A DNA stretch of 64,000 bases, from the NCBI GenBank assembly GCA_020086605.1, contig JACBWW010000016.1, forward strand, positions 22,596,019 through 22,660,018, written 5' to 3'. Shown one piece after another: positions 62,989 to 64,000 of the stretch (the stretch's first letter is position 1; each line of letters starts with the position of its first letter). A program made the position numbers and the translations under genes. The notes beneath the pieces were generated by a model. That model was not told the DNA's origin, did no database searches, and saw only the letters and a program-made list of their open reading frames with translations. Source of the DNA: Lanius collurio (Eukaryota > Chordata > Aves > Passeriformes > Laniidae).

Positions 62989-64000
62989 GTGAGAAAGAGG
63001 CTTTTATCTTAACCATGTTACTTAAACAAAATCAGTGTCATCACAGATCACAAAGGGCATAAATATTATTAAAACTGTTTTTAAAGCAAACTAGAGTGTG
63101 GGTGATAGTATTTAAATTAAAGTGCTTGTTGCTGTGTAAATATAGGTAAATATAGAGGAGACTTTCATCAGTTTTTCCTTGAGAGAGACAGCCATTACAA
63201 AATTCCTGACACAATCTCTGGCTGTCTGGTGCTGGCTGCTGCCAGGGAGAGGATTCTGGGTGAAAATGAACACTGATCTGAGCAAGTACTGACAGTTCCT
63301 GTACTCCGGCAGTCAGACTTCAGAGTTTTAAAAAAAATTATCTACTTTAACCACTCAGTGTTCTTTGATGCACATTCCCCACTCAGAATACCTGTCTCAT
63401 CATCTGTCTCACACCAAAGGGTACCTTGCCATTCCCTCATTAAAACAGAGTAGAAATGGGAACGAGTAAACTCAGTTAATATATTCTCAGGCTGTTTTTT
63501 CAACAAGACCCCTAAATTATGATATTGTCTCAGCTATGGGTCCGTGCATGGGGCTTGGCTGTGGGTCTGTATTTTAATTCAGATGTAGAGAGCATCTTCT
63601 GCTGAAAGAAACTCCTTTTGCAACATGTCAGCAGGAGACAATGTGTTCAGCTCCATAATTATGTACTTCGGTACAATCACATAGCATTATATACAAAATC
63701 ACCACACTGCTGAAAAAAAACCCCAAGCCTGAAATGCTAATTAGTTCACAAATTAACATTGATTTGATTTACTGTTGAATAAGGGTTTGCAGCTTATACT
63801 TATGAGAGAACTTCACTTTCAGGCATGCTCAGACTCTCCTGTTTCAATAACACTGCTCAGCCTGTGCCAGGTGCACGGCGGGTTCATTATCTATGTATAA
63901 AGAGGTATGACTTACTCAAAATAAAATCAGGCACAGACACTGCAGCACAATGTCATCCAGCAACACAATATCCTTTGGGACCCAGCTACCAAGTAAAAGC
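62989..64000. other. AT-rich non-coding end of window
   Basis: No gene, RNA or named repeat is visible. The sequence continues past the window edge without a truncated feature I can identify. Confidence 0.7.

Noticed and set aside
1..64000. tRNA, rRNA, snoRNA or endogenous retrovirus
   Set aside because: I looked for T-loop GGTTCRANTCC-like words, conserved rRNA phrases, C/D boxes and LTR-style TG...CA repeats with a primer-binding site, and found nothing convincing. Covariance-model and repeat-library searches would be decisive and could not be run.

Overview
The window looks like non-coding nuclear DNA from a bird, probably a songbird. The basis is a handful of degraded CR1 retroposon tails (the dominant avian LINE), low overall repeat density, AT-leaning composition with TG/CA-rich and CpG-poor background, and one vertebrate-style CpG island. 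There are no operons, ribosome-binding sites or long uninterrupted genes, so it is not bacterial or viral. I recognise no protein family anywhere in the 64 kb. The many 60-150 codon open frames are what such sequence gives by chance, and several of them start on non-ATG codons.

Layout. 1-32.8 kb is AT-rich intergenic or intronic sequence. It holds two isolated GC/CpG-rich patches (about 3.4-3.8 kb and 16.9-17.2 kb), plus-strand CR1 tails near 11.6, 12.25 and 28.35 kb, a 33-bp minisatellite at 19.93-20.09 kb, and a candidate minus-strand spliced transcript near 24.4-25.4 kb. 32.88-33.90 kb is a strong CpG island, the only clear promoter-class element. All good splice donors I see in it lie on the minus strand, so it probably drives a leftward transcript whose first intron may occupy part or all of 1-33 kb. 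33.9-64 kb is again AT-rich non-coding DNA, with minus-strand CR1 fragments near 36.2 and 49.5 kb, a compound trinucleotide microsatellite at 40.8 kb, homopolymer tracts, and a few acceptor/donor-bounded open segments (51.8-52.2 kb, 61.2 kb, 62.9 kb) that could be exons but match nothing I know.

How it fits together. The simplest reading is the 5' end of a leftward-transcribed gene or lncRNA with a CpG-island promoter at about 33.3-33.9 kb, between a long first intron or gene desert on the left and an upstream intergenic region on the right. No undescribed multi-gene system can be supported. The items most worth testing are the orphan island with its alternative minus-strand donors, the minus-strand two-exon 38-codon frame at 25.39-24.41 kb, and the 311-bp open, splice-bounded segment at 51.84-52.15 kb.
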